Shown in pieces: positions 22,648 through 33,723 of a DNA stretch of 64,000 nucleotides. Both the position numbers and the translations under genes were made by a program. The stretch lies in NCBI GenBank assembly GCA_030998225.1, contig JAPYXD010000727.1, positions 7,440,001 through 7,504,000 on the forward strand. The letters run 5' to 3'. This DNA is from Diplolepis rosae. Taxonomy: Eukaryota > Arthropoda > Insecta > Hymenoptera > Diplolepididae. Position 1 is the stretch's first letter. Every line of letters starts with the position of its first letter. The notes beneath the pieces are model-generated. The model was not told the DNA's origin. It did not search any database and worked only from the letters and a program-made list of their open reading frames with translations.

Positions 22648-23290
22648 TGTCACGTTCCGCAAAGTATTCAAAATATTTAATACATACAGGCTGGGTATAG
22701 TAAAAATCTATGAGAAAATCAATCAAGGGGAATCAGGAGTATGGAAAAGCAAAGGGGCCCTTCTCTTCTAAGAAAATATGACTACGTCACGATTAACGGT
22801 GGGCGTTAATTTGTAAAGAAAAATATAAAAGGGGCCCACATCAAGAGCGAGCAGTTAGTTAATTCTTCGTCTACTTCGTCTCTTGAATTTTCCTTCGAAA
22901 TTATCACCGATCTCACGACAATGGTGCAGTGTGGTATCTTCAATCTAAACTCCGGAAATCTCTTAGTTTGAGATCAATAGAATTCGACCAGGGCAATTTA
23001 AAATACAAGTTCGGGAGTCATAAAGATCATCGTTGACTTGTATAGATCTTTGAAAAGATCTTTAAACTGCGTCACAAATAAGGAACGCCGCCTTTACGGA
23101 ACATACCTCTGCGGACTATATCTCCGTCTCTTTCGTACACCTTGTATAATATAAATTTAATATGTATTATTTCGATAATCGTTGTGTTTTTCATTGACTT
23201 ATCCTCATCCCTAAGCGAGGATCATTCGATCCTAACGTGAAACGAGGAACCTTTGATTAAAGTAAGTATTTACTCAATTGTGACGTAACA
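22648..23290 (+). mobile_element. Solo LTR
   Basis: This 643-bp segment starts TGTCACGTTCCG, ends TGTGACGTAACA and is flanked by ATAT direct repeats (22644-22647, 23291-23294). It contains a TATA box (TATAAAA, 22824-22830) and, 29 bp downstream, an initiator-like CAGTT, as expected at a U3/R boundary. No internal retroelement sequence flanks it, so it is most simply a solo LTR left by LTR-LTR recombination. It is unrelated to the gypsy and copia LTRs here. Confidence 0.75.
22824..22830 (+). promoter_or_regulatory. TATA box of the solo LTR
   Basis: TATAAAA sits 29 bp upstream of GCAGTTAG (probable start near 22853), the normal insect spacing. Confidence 0.55.
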
Positions 23291-23294
23291 ATAT

Positions 23295-23912
23295 CTTTGA
23301 AAATGATTATTTTGACAAAATTGTACATGGTAAGGTGATTAATGCCTGAAAACAAGTTCTCAATAAAATGGTTTTCTACAAGTTTTGTCAGGTTTTATTG
23401 TTCATACTCAGGTATAAATTTTAATGATTTTACGAAACTAAACCTACACAAAAAAAAGTTAAATAGTTAAATAGCATACAAAATTGTATTGCTCTGTATC
23501 ACAAGAAACATCAAAGTTGTGTTCGGTGAGAAAAAGTTATATGAATAGGACTTCTACTTTATCGGAGAGCACAATAATTTTTAAGTCGATTGTGTCATAT
23601 AAATTACAGGCATTATTTCTATGTAAGGGATATAACCCAAACAATTGAACTTTAAATTAGCACATTTCTTAATATTAGCAAAAGATTAAATCAATTTTAC
23701 CTTTAGTCATGTTATAACTCATGCCAACTAGAACAATAATAATCCAATCAAAAATTGCTTCAGCCCTTCGTTGTGTAAGCATGAAAAGAATAAAAATACT
23801 AGGGAAAAAAAATTTATTTTGCGAGTGTGAAGTTTGATGCCCGAGCAAAGCGAAGGTAACAACCACACGAGTAAAATAAATGTTTTTCCCGTGTTGCACA
23901 CGATTTTTTTTC
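23295..23912. other. Unassigned AT-rich stretch
   Basis: No gene, RNA or repeat was recognised. Short open frames are AT-driven. Confidence 0.4.
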
Positions 23913-23990
23913 TACTATAGGGTCAGAAAGTGGATTTGTTTGCCCCGCACGGTGCAATAAAGTCCACTTTATGGCCCGCTAGTAGAAAAT
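23913..23990. repeat. Imperfect hairpin
   Basis: CTACTATAGGGTCAGAAAGT and its near complement ACTTTATGGCCCGCTAGTAG flank a short GC-rich loop. Confidence 0.6.
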
Positions 23991-24450
23991 AGTATATTAC
24001 GTGCGAGCGTATATTCCTGCGAGCATTGTCGCGAGTCTCGTAATTTCCCGAATTGTGTGCATTGGCATGTATTCTATTTTATGTGACTTCGGTGCGTATA
24101 CGAGTTTTTATGCGTACACTTTAATCTAATCTAGTATTGTAGTTGTTTGCGGCGCTAGTCATTGCACTTGATATTTTGCGACTAATTCGGCCATTTTGAT
24201 TTTCTCGATCTTGTGTAGTAGTAGCGTATTGTAATAGAGCATGCGCAGTTCAAATGTACAAGGCTTTGCCAGTAAGGTGCTGACACTGTACGAAGAAGAA
24301 GAAGAATAAGAAGATTGTGCCTCCATTGCATGGCCATAGGCGCATGCGCAGTTAAATTTTTACATTTCATTCCTCTGTAGCGCAACGTACTACATTGCGC
24401 TACTGTTAACTGTAGCGAAAAAACGAGTTTGCGCGCCGGTGGCACATAAA
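23991..24450. repeat. Copy of the 5-kb/29-kb dispersed repeat
   Basis: 24010-24180 resembles, in inverted order, 29700-30000 (TATGTGACTTCGG, GCATTGTCGCG, TGCACATTGGC-like words). 24185-24445 matches 5000-5180 and 52840-53080 (CTGTACGAAGAAGAA, CTGTAGCG). It is a diverged fragment without coding capacity. Confidence 0.65.
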
Positions 24451-26060
24451 ATACAATTTTCGTGATGATTCTAATTTCTGTTGACGAGGTGTGTTAGTTG
24501 AACACGTATTTGTTTTTAACAAGTCAGAGGATGCGAAGCATGAAGGTGAGGAAACCAAATTTTGGAAATGCAAAGGTGGGAAGATTATCGACCTTGGAAT
24601 GGAGAAGATTTTTTAAGCAGGGGGGTGTAGGCGGTAGCAAAGGTTCTTTCTGAAGGACGGTTTTTGAAGGCCCGACAGTAGGTACTTAAGTACAGCGTCG
24701 ATATAATATTAGAATAAAAAAGGGCTTAGGATTACAACCCAGACGACACGAAGACAATTTTATGATGGACAAGTTTTCATGCCTGTAGAGTATCCTTACA
24801 ATGAGGAATTGTCTTTTATATTTAAATATTGATGCCACATGGACCTTCAAGAAGTTTAGGTCGAGAAAAGATTAAACATAAAATTATATAAAATATATTT
24901 TAAATACCTATTATATAGTATATTGTAATAACTCAAATGAAAAAAGAGTCGACTTTGGTCAATTAAATTAATTGGCTTAAATCTAAAGTATTTATATGTT
25001 TTTTGAAAATTAAAATTTTCTAGGGATGTTCAACAAAAAAAATACATTTTAAAAGATGTATTTAAGAAGTCTCTATCAATTATTTTAGTTAAAACTTTTG
25101 AGAAAAATCTATGAAATTTTTCAAACTACTATATAAATTAAAAAATTTATTTTTCAATAATATTAAATATTTAAAAATTATAATTATAAAAATGATAAAA
25201 TCTCCATAAATGTGTCATGGTTACCGCTGATTTCAAATTTAATGATAGAAATTTGATGATGGGAAATACAGCAGGATGGTTTATTTGAAAAAGTATGACT
25301 GCTTTCAATTCGGTCATTATGTATTCATAATATTTTGGTAAAACTCATTTTGATAAAAAAAATTAATTGTTCTAATATTTGCTTTAATGAAAAATCATAA
25401 AATCCTGCAATATTTCTATTATCAATTGCAATTAATTGTCCAGTTCGAAATGCCTCTGAAGTCGTGACATTGAAATCAACTTTGGAATTTTCAGTAGGGA
25501 AATGTATGTTACCGACGATTGATGCGAGGATATAAAGTACATCATTACCAACATGCGAAAATTAAGGCATAGTGCTCAATAATGATCCAGAGCTTTTTCA
25601 CTTCAATAAAGAGTTTATGCTTTGTGACTTCCGGAAGGTGGGGACAGACATAATTTTTTTAACAAGTAGAAACAAAAGAGTTAGTAAGCTAATTGATCTA
25701 TCCTAAAATTAAATTTTTTGCTTATGTAGAATCGAAATATTGTAAATAGAAATAAATACTATGTATTTTCAAAAACAGAATGAAAAAATTCTATTTTATT
25801 TTGAAATGCCTAGGAAAGCAATATTTCTCTGTTCACATTAATATCGTTTAATTATTAAATAATAAATGCAACATTCAAATAAACGATATATTTATTTAGA
25901 TCAAGCAAATAAATTATAATTTTATCTGAATATCAATCACTCAAAATTTGAATCAACTGAAATAATTTAACTAGTTTTGTCGACGCAATAACAATTATTT
26001 TTCGCCGATTTTTGGTTGAAAATGACTAATTGTATATTGAAAGTAGCATATTAATTTCAA
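24451..26060. other. Unassigned stretch downstream of the protease-like gene
   Basis: AT-rich with no recognised gene. A G-rich patch (24560-24700) has no domain. It ends at the polyadenylation signal of the minus-strand gene. Confidence 0.4.
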
Positions 26061-26066
26061 TTTATT
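26061..26066 (-). terminator. Polyadenylation signal AATAAA of the protease-like gene
   Basis: TTTATT on the plus strand reads AATAAA on the gene's strand, 134 bp after the stop codon at 26200. It is the first canonical signal there and would give a short 3' UTR. Confidence 0.6.
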
Positions 26067-26199
26067 CAAATGTAAACTAAGTTGGATTCTGAGTTCAAAC
26101 ATATGTCGGATCAAGTATTCATTTTCTTGAACCCGTCTGGTATGTTATTGACGTATTTAGGATCATTCCTCCTGACGTTTACTTCGCGAACCCGATTTT

Positions 26200-26831
26200 T
26201 TAGAATGCGTCGTCCTGAAAACTGGCTGTATCGAGAAAATTAATATTTTCTTGTAAATTAGGATATGGTAACGCTGTGCGAAATGGCATTGCTGACTGGG
26301 GTTCATCGTGGTCTGGGCTATCATGAGGCGATCTGTTTACCCTGGTCTTAATCGGTCTTGAAGATTTGAAACGTGTCATTAAATCATCTGCATCGTTTGT
26401 GTTTTGAGGATTCATATGACTTAGCTGATGAGAATCAATACCGCTTTGGTGACGATAATCCACAGGGTTTAGGTTCATAGCACCCATTTGGTATTGGCTC
26501 CAATCACTCACAAGGTTTGGGTCATGAGCAGCCGTAGGGCCTTGGTGATGAGTACCCATAGCGTTTAAGTTCCAAGCACCCACATGGCCTTGGTGATGAG
26601 CAGCCATAGAGTGTTGGTCATATCCATAAATTTGGCCTTGGACATAATCACCCATAAGGCCTGGGTCAGAAGCATCCATACCGCCTAGGTGTTTAGGATT
26701 CGTATCAGGTAAGCATGGAGTATCCACTTCACCTGTAGATTCAAAATATGCATTGCTTGACTCTGCATGAGCTTTACCTTTACCTTTACCTTTACCTATT
26801 TCTTTTTTTTTTTCTTTTTCTTTGCTGTTAG
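26200..26831 (-). CDS. Exon 5: basic and His/Asn/Gln/Met-rich tail
   Basis: The acceptor is TTGTTACAG|CTAAC. The phase-1 T from exon 4 plus CT makes Ser. There are 209 residues to TAA at 26202-26200. First comes a Lys/Glu run and four GK dipeptides (coded by tandem GGTAAA), then about 100 residues of imperfect ~15-16-residue repeats (MAAHHQGHVGAWNLN, AMGTHHQGPTAAHDPN, LVSDWSQYQMGAMNLN). A last section rich in Ser, Arg, Asp and Pro ends LDTASFQDDAF. No known domain was recognised, and the tail is probably disordered. His-rich repeats might bind metal, which is speculation. Confidence 0.7.
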
Positions 26832-28342
26832 CTGTAACAAATTAAAATTGAAATTATGAAACCATTAAAGAAACGCCTAGATCGTTCTAAAATAAGTAAA
26901 TAGTTTTTAATATAAGTTTCCAATATAAAATTTTGAAACTTTTTTCAATATGAAACAAAAGGAAGAATTGCGACTTAAGCATACTATTCAACGAAGAAAT
27001 GGATTGGATCAAAGTCTAATTTACTAGATCCAAAGAAGACATACTTGAATGAATTGAATTTTACTTGAATCAGGCAAGTTTATTTGTTAAATAGACCAAA
27101 TAGTATTTTTAACGTAATTTTGAAATGTCTAATCATTCGAATATTTATTCTTCATGATGACGTAATTATTATCATAAGCAACACATTCGGCCAATCTACA
27201 ATGATTTTTCTAAGGACAATCTTTTAACCAAGTTTTTGGGCGGGCATACACAGAATGAAAACGAGTCGTTCAACCGTACGGTGTGGCACCTTTGCCGGCA
27301 ACATTTGCATTCAAGAAAAAAAATCTTCGAGACTGCCGCCTTTATCGCTGCAGGAGCTTTCAACGAAGGGCACGCCACGATTTTTTTGGTGATTGACATG
27401 CTGAACAAAACAATCGGACAGCAATACAAAACGCGCGCGCGGGCAAGCACTACAGCGAGTCCGGCAAAGAGGCTCGTACGGCTCAAAGGGCGGCCCGATT
27501 GGCTGAGAACGAGTTTTTCAAGTATTGCGATGGGTTGCTGTATGGAGCTGGAATAGCCGACTAAAATGTTAACCCAGTAAGTCCCCACGAACTATCTTTT
27601 TACTGAACCTAAACTTTGAAGCGCGTTTTCACAAAACCACGTTTTCAGACTCCGTTCACACGATTAAAAAAAGACTATTGAACCCATCTACACGACTGTA
27701 TACTCATTTTGTAGGATATTGAACACAAAAGTGCATGAACCTCGAAAATATATTTAAAAAAATTTTTTTAACCGTTTTTTTAAATAAAAACAACTAAACA
27801 AAAACCAACCTTCTTTTGTTGATATGGTTTTCTTGCTAAATTTTGGAAAATTTATATAGTTTTTGAGGTTCACGCACTTGAGACAAGCCTGCTGATTAAT
27901 TTGATATATCATTTGTATGTTTCAGACTTCAACCTCGGACGGCATCGTGTGAAGGGGAAGACACCTTGGGAGATGCTCAATATATCCACCATTTTGAATT
28001 TTTTTTATTCATAAATTTTTTTTTTTAACCTTAAACTAATGTCTACAGATATTTCAAACGGAATTTTCCTGTCTTATTCTGTTTCTGTACCATAAAATGA
28101 AGAAAATTGACTATTTTTTTTAGCGTTTCAGAGAGTGCCCCCCTTAACAATATGCCCTGGCGTATTTTACTTCTCATAATATCACAAAATAAATTTATTC
28201 TGTCATTAGTTGTTGAATATTAAATTAACACTTTTCTAGATTACCGACATTAGCTTATTTCTACGACTGTAGCCCCAATATTAAAAGAATATCAAGCGAT
28301 CAAGAAGTGCAAAGCTTATCGTAAACTTAAATTTTTACTTAC
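26832..28342. other. Intron 4 of the S1 homologue
   Basis: This 1511-bp intron contains a transposon-type protein fragment (27193-27561). The remainder (26832-27192, 27562-28342) is AT-rich with no recognised feature. Confidence 0.6.
27193..27561 (+). pseudogene. C-terminal fragment of a TE-type protein (NESFN motif)
   Basis: The plus strand reads KDNLLTKFLGGHTQNENESF, then RTVWHLCRQHLHSRKKIFET and AAGAFNEGHATIF. After a shift at the GC-rich run near 27430 it continues SGKEARTAQRAARLAENEFF to a stop at 27559-27561. The G-TQN-NESFN-VW motif recurs, from memory, in uncharacterised multicopy arthropod and cnidarian proteins that look TE-encoded. The family name is not known to me. No start, TIRs or upstream part are visible, so this is a dead fragment lying antisense in the intron. 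Confidence 0.55.
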
Positions 28343-28496
28343 AAGATTCCGGTGAAGCATTTACAAAATTAACGATATATTTTAAATCGTTGTAAAGGAG
28401 TGCAAAAATACTGTATTGACTATATCCACAACCAAGGTTAACAGCGATCCCCACCAATTTTTTATCATTCAAATACAATCCAGTGCCGACTTCAAT
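28343..28496 (-). CDS. Exon 4: C-terminal part of the S1-like domain
   Basis: The acceptor is ATTCTAG|ATTGAA and the donor is GAATCTT|GTAAGT. It is 154 bp, entering in phase 0 and leaving in phase 1. EVGTGLYL replaces the catalytic GDSGGPL, so the nucleophile Ser is lost. LVGIAVNLGCGY matches the LVGIVSWG..C strand. SIFALLYNDLKYIVNFV matches P.VYT.VS.YI.WI, the C-terminal helix. The fold appears retained while catalysis is not. The 78-bp intron before it is the only short intron of the gene. Confidence 0.72.
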
Positions 28497-28574
28497 CTAG
28501 AATAAAATAGCTTTTTTGCTTCAACATACCCTATCAATGTTAAATATGGAAAAATGAAAGATCGTAGACATTAC

Positions 28575-28826
28575 CCCGTTATTAAAATATCCACTTATGG
28601 AAATAGCGCATGCAAGATTATGTAAATTTTTATGATAAACGGTTTTAATTTGATCCTTGCAAACGCTGAATGATACGAATTTCATTTTAAAATAACTTAA
28701 AACGGGTTCACCTCCCAGTGGCTTTTTCCATCCTCCCGCATAGTAATATCTACCCATGTCAAAGTCGGGTTGACGCGTATTAACGAATGTAATGGATAGC
28801 TTATCACTTTTAACTTCTTTTAGTAT
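28575..28826 (-). CDS. Exon 3: central part of the S1-like domain
   Basis: The acceptor is TTTTTAG|ATACTA and the donor is AACGGG|GTAATG. The exon is 252 bp, 84 codons, phase 0 at both ends. It reads ILKEVKSDKLSITFVN (the region after Asp102), then YYYAGGWKKPLGGEPVLSYF, matching the GWG...L motif of trypsins, VSFSVCKDQI (the VS..C motif) and NLACAISISG (the ..CA motif before the serine loop). A 1.3-kb TIR element ends only about 34 bp upstream of the acceptor. Confidence 0.7.
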
Positions 28827-28859
28827 CTAAAAACATATTTAAAATTTTAAAGTCTGCAA

Positions 28860-30182
28860 CACGTTAGCACACGGGTGGTACTCCAACTAGCCTGAAGAAA
28901 GAAAGTAACATGAGAGCTGACCGTCGCCGTGGGCGGCGCTGGCAGTACTTTGGGCCGACGAGAGCTCCAAATGCATGGAATATTATACCAAATTGCAATA
29001 AAAATTTGTAAAACTGTTATTAAATTGATTTATTATGTCATTTCATTAACTAGAAATAACTGTCTCATTGAAGAAAAATAAGACACTTGGAAAGGTGGAA
29101 TAATGAATTCAGATTATATATAATAAAATAACTTGGACTGAGAAAATTTTCTCAAAGATTCAAACGATTCTAAAAGTGTAATACGACTATAAAAAGAAAT
29201 TTTATTTTTGTGTAATTTACTCAATCATTAATTATTATGAATAAAATGAAATAAATTATTACCCGAATCCCAGTGCAGTCATAAACGTCATTTTTTTCAC
29301 AGAAAGATTTTTAAATTCTTTAAATATGAATTATAATATTATTCGTTTTATATTTCTACATTCAGTAAATTTTGTTAAATATGTATGTTATTTACGAATA
29401 GTTTTTTCGTTTTAAATATTTTCATGTGCTTCCGGCGCGTAAACTCATTTTTACGCTACAGTTGAGAGTATCGTAATGTTTTGTATTGCGATACAGAGGA
29501 ATGTAATGTAAAAATTGAAATGCGCGGGTGCCTATAACCATACAGCGGAGCGTAATCTTCTTCTTATTCTTCTTCTTTGTACAGCGTTGGCACCGTACTG
29601 ACAAAGCCTTGTACATTTGAACTGCGCATGCGTTTATTACAATACGCCAAGATTATGATTATCTCTGCCAAGTGAGATGGGCGATAATCACGGCAATTTC
29701 GACCATTTCAGATTGGATTCGTGTGTACACATAAAAACTCGTATATGCGCTGAAGTCACATAAAATAGAATATGTGCCAATGCACACAATTCGGGTAATT
29801 ATGAGACTCGCTTACAATGCTCGCAGGACTGATCGCGCCTCGGCTTCATCTCGGCTACGCCATGACTACGCCTTGGCTACGATCTCCTGTGAGCATTGTC
29901 GATCGTCGCGTAATAACCCTTATTATGCGCCTAGGCACATAATATACTATTAAAAGAATATCAAGGGAGCTGGAATTTATGTGACTTCGGCGCATTTTGA
30001 GTTTTTATGCGTACACTGAAATACAATCTGAAAATGTCGGAATTGCCGTGATTATCGCCCATCTCACTTGACATTTCGCAAATACTTGCGGCCATTTTGA
30101 TTTCGATGACAGCGCCGCCCTCGGCGACGGTCAACTCTCATGTCAGTTTCAACTCAGAGTGCCACCTGTGCGCACGTTACAT
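28860..30182. mobile_element. TIR element of 1.3 kb in intron 2
   Basis: Imperfect terminal repeats (GTTAGCACACGGGTGGTACT at the left, complement of GTGCCACCTGTGCGCACGTT at the right) enclose further inverted segments (GCCGTGGGCGGCGCT and AGCGCCGCCCTCGGCG; GGCGATAATCACGGCAATTT and its complement at 30041-30060). It includes an inverted copy of the dispersed repeat seen at 5 kb. No transposase was found. It lies immediately upstream of the exon 3 acceptor. Confidence 0.65.
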
Positions 30183-30381
30183 TATAATGAGTAATGAATA
30201 TTAATACTTTTGTAACATGTTTGTATTCATTTCTTTCGTATTAATATTGGCCCAAATTTAAATCGTTATATTATTTTTGTATTGGCATTGGGTGACGTCA
30301 TTTTAATTAGGAAATATTATTAAAAAACATATTGCAGATAAAAAAAACCGGAATAGTCTTAGTGTTTGAAAGGCATAAAAA

Positions 30382-30410
30382 GGCAAACGTTTCGGCCACA
30401 AATGGCCATC
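30382..30410 (-). ncRNA. Hammerhead-like motif, truncated
   Basis: GGCCATTTGTGGCCGAAACG followed by TTTGCC is retained on the minus strand, but the CUGANGA box and the 5' side of stem I are deleted. Not expected to be active. Confidence 0.45.
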
Positions 30411-30876
30411 TAATTTTATAAAATTTAATACTAAGCTGTAAACATGCAAAAATAAATTATTTATAGTAACACTAGATTTTTTAGTTTGTTTTTTTGTTTA
30501 TTTTGGTTTTCTCAAGCATAATATTTTGTAGAAAAAACATGCAAAGAACTCATGCAATGGGGCAAGCTCCAAGGCGTCTAGGAACCAGACTGCTTTAAAA
30601 ATAGTCCGCAAATAAGAGAAGGAACTCCTGTTTGGCCGATCCATGAAGAATGTCACCGTAAAATTGCTTTCCCTCAAAGGTATACACAAGAACCACGTAT
30701 AAGCAGTGATAGTTTTATACGAAACATTTTTTTAAGCACTAATTTTGTAAGGAAAAACACTACTATCTATAAGGGAGGTCCACAACACCTTTGAGAAGTA
30801 TGCACCTCACAGAACACAGACACACGAACGCGGAAAGAGGGAGTTTTTTAAGAGTGAAATTTTGAATTTTATTTTA

Positions 30877-31562
30877 CACAGTGTGTCCCAAAAATAACCG
30901 AACTTTTTGGATATAGAATAAGATACACATTATATTATCTTTTACATTCTCATCATGGATAAGAAGGTATTGGTTTTTTTGCTCTTGTAATGTGGAGCAT
31001 TTAACTAATGTGAAACAAAACGTGCACAGACCTTTCTTTTACACAAATCTTCAGTTAAAATTCTCCAAATAGTGTTTTTACTCTTATTTAATTCCTCAGC
31101 CAACATTCTCGTAGTAAAATTTGCATCGATACCAATGATTTCACGGACATTTTCCACCAATTCAGCACGATTACTAACTTCTGGACGACTTGGCCTTAGG
31201 TCGTCATTTAAATACGCACGACCATTTTTAAATCGTGTAAACCACGTATAAACTTGAGTACGACTCATACAATCATCACCATAAACTTTTTTCATCGATT
31301 CGTATGTCTCAGCGAATTTTTTTTCAAGTTTAACACAACATTTTATATTTGCTCTTTGTTCCATTTTTGTTTTGTAACATTTGCACACTTTTTCTTTTAT
31401 TGTAATGGCTGTAACTTTCACATCTGTCATCCAATTTACATGAATTTAGGTGCGTTTGAAAGAGGATGAATGTATCTTCTTAGTGCTGAAAATTTTCAAT
31501 TGATGGCGCTGCATGTTGTATGATTTAAATATAAAGTCCGGTTATTTTTGGGACACACTGTG
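30877..31562 (-). mobile_element. Mariner element, internally deleted
   Basis: TIRs CACAGTGTGTCCCAAAAATA and complement (AAAGTCCGGTTATTTTTGGG... ending at 31562) are flanked by TA (30875-30876, 31563-31564). The element is 686 bp, about half the usual ~1.3 kb. A 33-bp piece identical to the start of the CATTCTCATC family lies inside at 30944-30976. It sits within the left arm of the Penelope-like palindrome. Confidence 0.88.
31005..31430 (-). pseudogene. Mariner transposase, N-terminal part
   Basis: This 141-residue frame has the paired helix-turn-helix DNA-binding region of mariner transposases: EQRANIKCCVKLEKKFAETY, DDCMSRTQVYTWFTRFKNGR (about residues 50-70), a linker with RPSRPEVSNRAELVENVREI, and TTRMLAEELNKSKNTIWRIL. 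It ends soon after LTEDLCKRKVCA. The catalytic DD34D domain is deleted, so no active enzyme is possible. The N-terminal half itself is still open. Confidence 0.85.
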
Positions 31563-33563
31563 TAGTTCTATTTTCATTCTTAATTTCCGATTTGTTCCAT
31601 TCCTTTTAAGACACAGAGGCAGCAGATACCTTAGCCACACACTCTGTTCGGTGTCAAAAAGGAAACTGCTTTGGAAAGAGAGCAATACAGTTTAAAAAAT
31701 AGTGACCACTTGTTGTGAAGGGTCAAGTTCTAAACGCATAAACATACCCCAAACACAGGCTATGTCCTGGCTACTCGAGAGACAAATACACTTGAGTGTT
31801 TGAAGAGAGGAGAGAGAAAAAAGGTTCAAGACCAGATATTCAGTGAATTCTTCAGATGAAGCGATTTGTATTCAAAGTAACTGTAATATTTCTTTTGAAC
31901 AGTCGTATTTTATTTTTTTTTAAAGAAAGGTGCCACGCTATGAAGCAGGTTATGTCTTGTTCCGTTTCAGTGTATAAGAATGCATTATTTTATGTGTATA
32001 AATTACAATGTAGGGCTGACCACGTTAACATTGTTAGCATCATTTCACAACATGCCGTCAATGAAACTCAAGTATCTCTGGGGTTATATTAAACAACATA
32101 TTCAAAATATGATTTGGGCGCGTAGCGGCTTTTTTCTGTGATATGATATATTTTACGCATTTAATGCAACATAATATACGATTTTTGAGAGAGAAAATTT
32201 AAATTAAATGGTCCACCTCGCGTGTATAAAATGTTATGCAGCGCTGAATACATGTACAAGTAGGATGTATTTATTATTCGATAACAATGCCAGACAAGAA
32301 ATTTCAAATTTCAAAAAGTTCATGCCTCGCTACAATATTAAAGGTCAAGCTCGCTTTTATAATATGTTTTGTAGCGCTGAAAACGTGTTGTATGTATTCC
32401 TTATTTCATCACAAATCGGCTATGAATTTCAAAAGTCTCTGGGATAATATTAAGCAACTTGTTATCGCGTATGAGTTCAGCACTTAGCGGCTTGCTTTTT
32501 CGATGTAATATTCGTTGCGGATTAATGCAACAGAATATAATACATTTTTCAGGAAGAAAATGAAAATGAGATTTGTATTTATCTCAAGAGTAAATTTCGC
32601 GTATACAAATTTGATGGATGAAAAATCCGCAACGAATATTACACCGAAAAAACAAACCCCAAGGCGCTGCATTAATTCGTAAAGAATTTCATATCGCATT
32701 ACAAGCCGTTGAGCGCTCAACTCACACGCAGAACATGTTTCTTAATAGAATCTCCAAAATATTACATTTTCTTTAGATTCAAATCGCTTCTTCTGAAGAA
32801 TACTCTAAATATCTGGTCTTGAACCTTTCTTCTCTCTCCTCTCTTCGAACACTCATGTGTATTTGTGTCTCGAGTAGTCAAGACATAGCCTGTGTATGGG
32901 GTATGTTTATGCGTTTGGAACTTGACCCTTCACAACAAGTGGTCACATTATATATTAATTCTTTACGCTATTTTTTAAACTGTATTGCTCTCTTTTCAAG
33001 GCAGTTTCTTTCTTGGTACCGAACAGAGTGTGCGGCTAATTCTATCTGCTGCCTCTGTGTCTTAAAAGGAATCGAACGAATCGGAAATTAAGAATAAAAA
33101 TAAAACTCAAAATTTTACTCTTAAAGAACTCCATCTTTCCGCGTTCGTGTGTCTGTGTTCTGTGAGGTGCATACTAATCAAAGGTGTTATAGAGCTCCCT
33201 TACGGATAGTGGTGTGTTTCCATACAAAATTAGTGCTTAGAAAAATGTTTCATTTAAAAATATTATTGCTTATACGTGGTTCTTGCGTATGCCTTTGAGG
33301 AGAAGCAATTTTTCGGTCACATTCTTCATGGATCAGCCAAACAGGAGTTCTTTCTATTATTTGAGGACTATTTTTAAAGCGGTCTGGTTTCTAGACGCCT
33401 TGGAGCTTGCCTCATTGCATGAGTTCTTTGCATGTTTTTTCTACAAAATATTATGCTTGAGAAAACCAAAATAAACAACAAAACAAACAAAAAAATCTAG
33501 TATTACTATAAATAATTTATTTTTCATGTTTACAGGTGATTATTTAATTTCATAAAATTAGCT

Positions 33564-33604
33564 GGCACTGAAGAGGGACCCCATTTTTGGCCAAAACGTT
33601 TGCC
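33564..33604 (+). ncRNA. Hammerhead-like motif, GAAA box mutated
   Basis: GGCA-CTGAAGA and the TGCC closing strand are intact, but the GAAA box reads AAAA after CC and stem II is weakened (GGGACC against TTGGCC). Probably inactive. Confidence 0.5.
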
Positions 33605-33723
33605 TATTTATGTCTTTCAAATACTAAGACTTTTCCGGTTTTTTATAACTATATTATGTTTTTTAATCATTAATTCATAATGGAAATGAGTTTACCCAAT
33701 GCTAACACAAAAATAATATAACA

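Larger units (their letters stand above)
30266..33723. mobile_element. Penelope-like palindromic element, copy A
   Basis: Long inverted arms share TTATATTATTTTTGT and ATTGGCATTGGG at their ends, then hammerhead-type motifs, a block matching TTTAAAGC.GTCTGGTTTCTAGACGCCTTGG, and GGGTCAAGTTCTAAACGCATA-type blocks. The left arm is interrupted by a mariner element (30877-31562). No reverse transcriptase or endonuclease is encoded. The same family occurs at 54338-57391. Assignment to Penelope rests on the hammerhead motif and the inverted terminal arrangement, so the class is inferred. Confidence 0.6.

Noticed and set aside
30498..33474. Matching 63-codon ORFs at 30498-30689 (-) and 33283-33474 (+)
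   Set aside because: Same reason: the arms of the Penelope-like palindrome. Amino-acid similarity only mirrors DNA identity.
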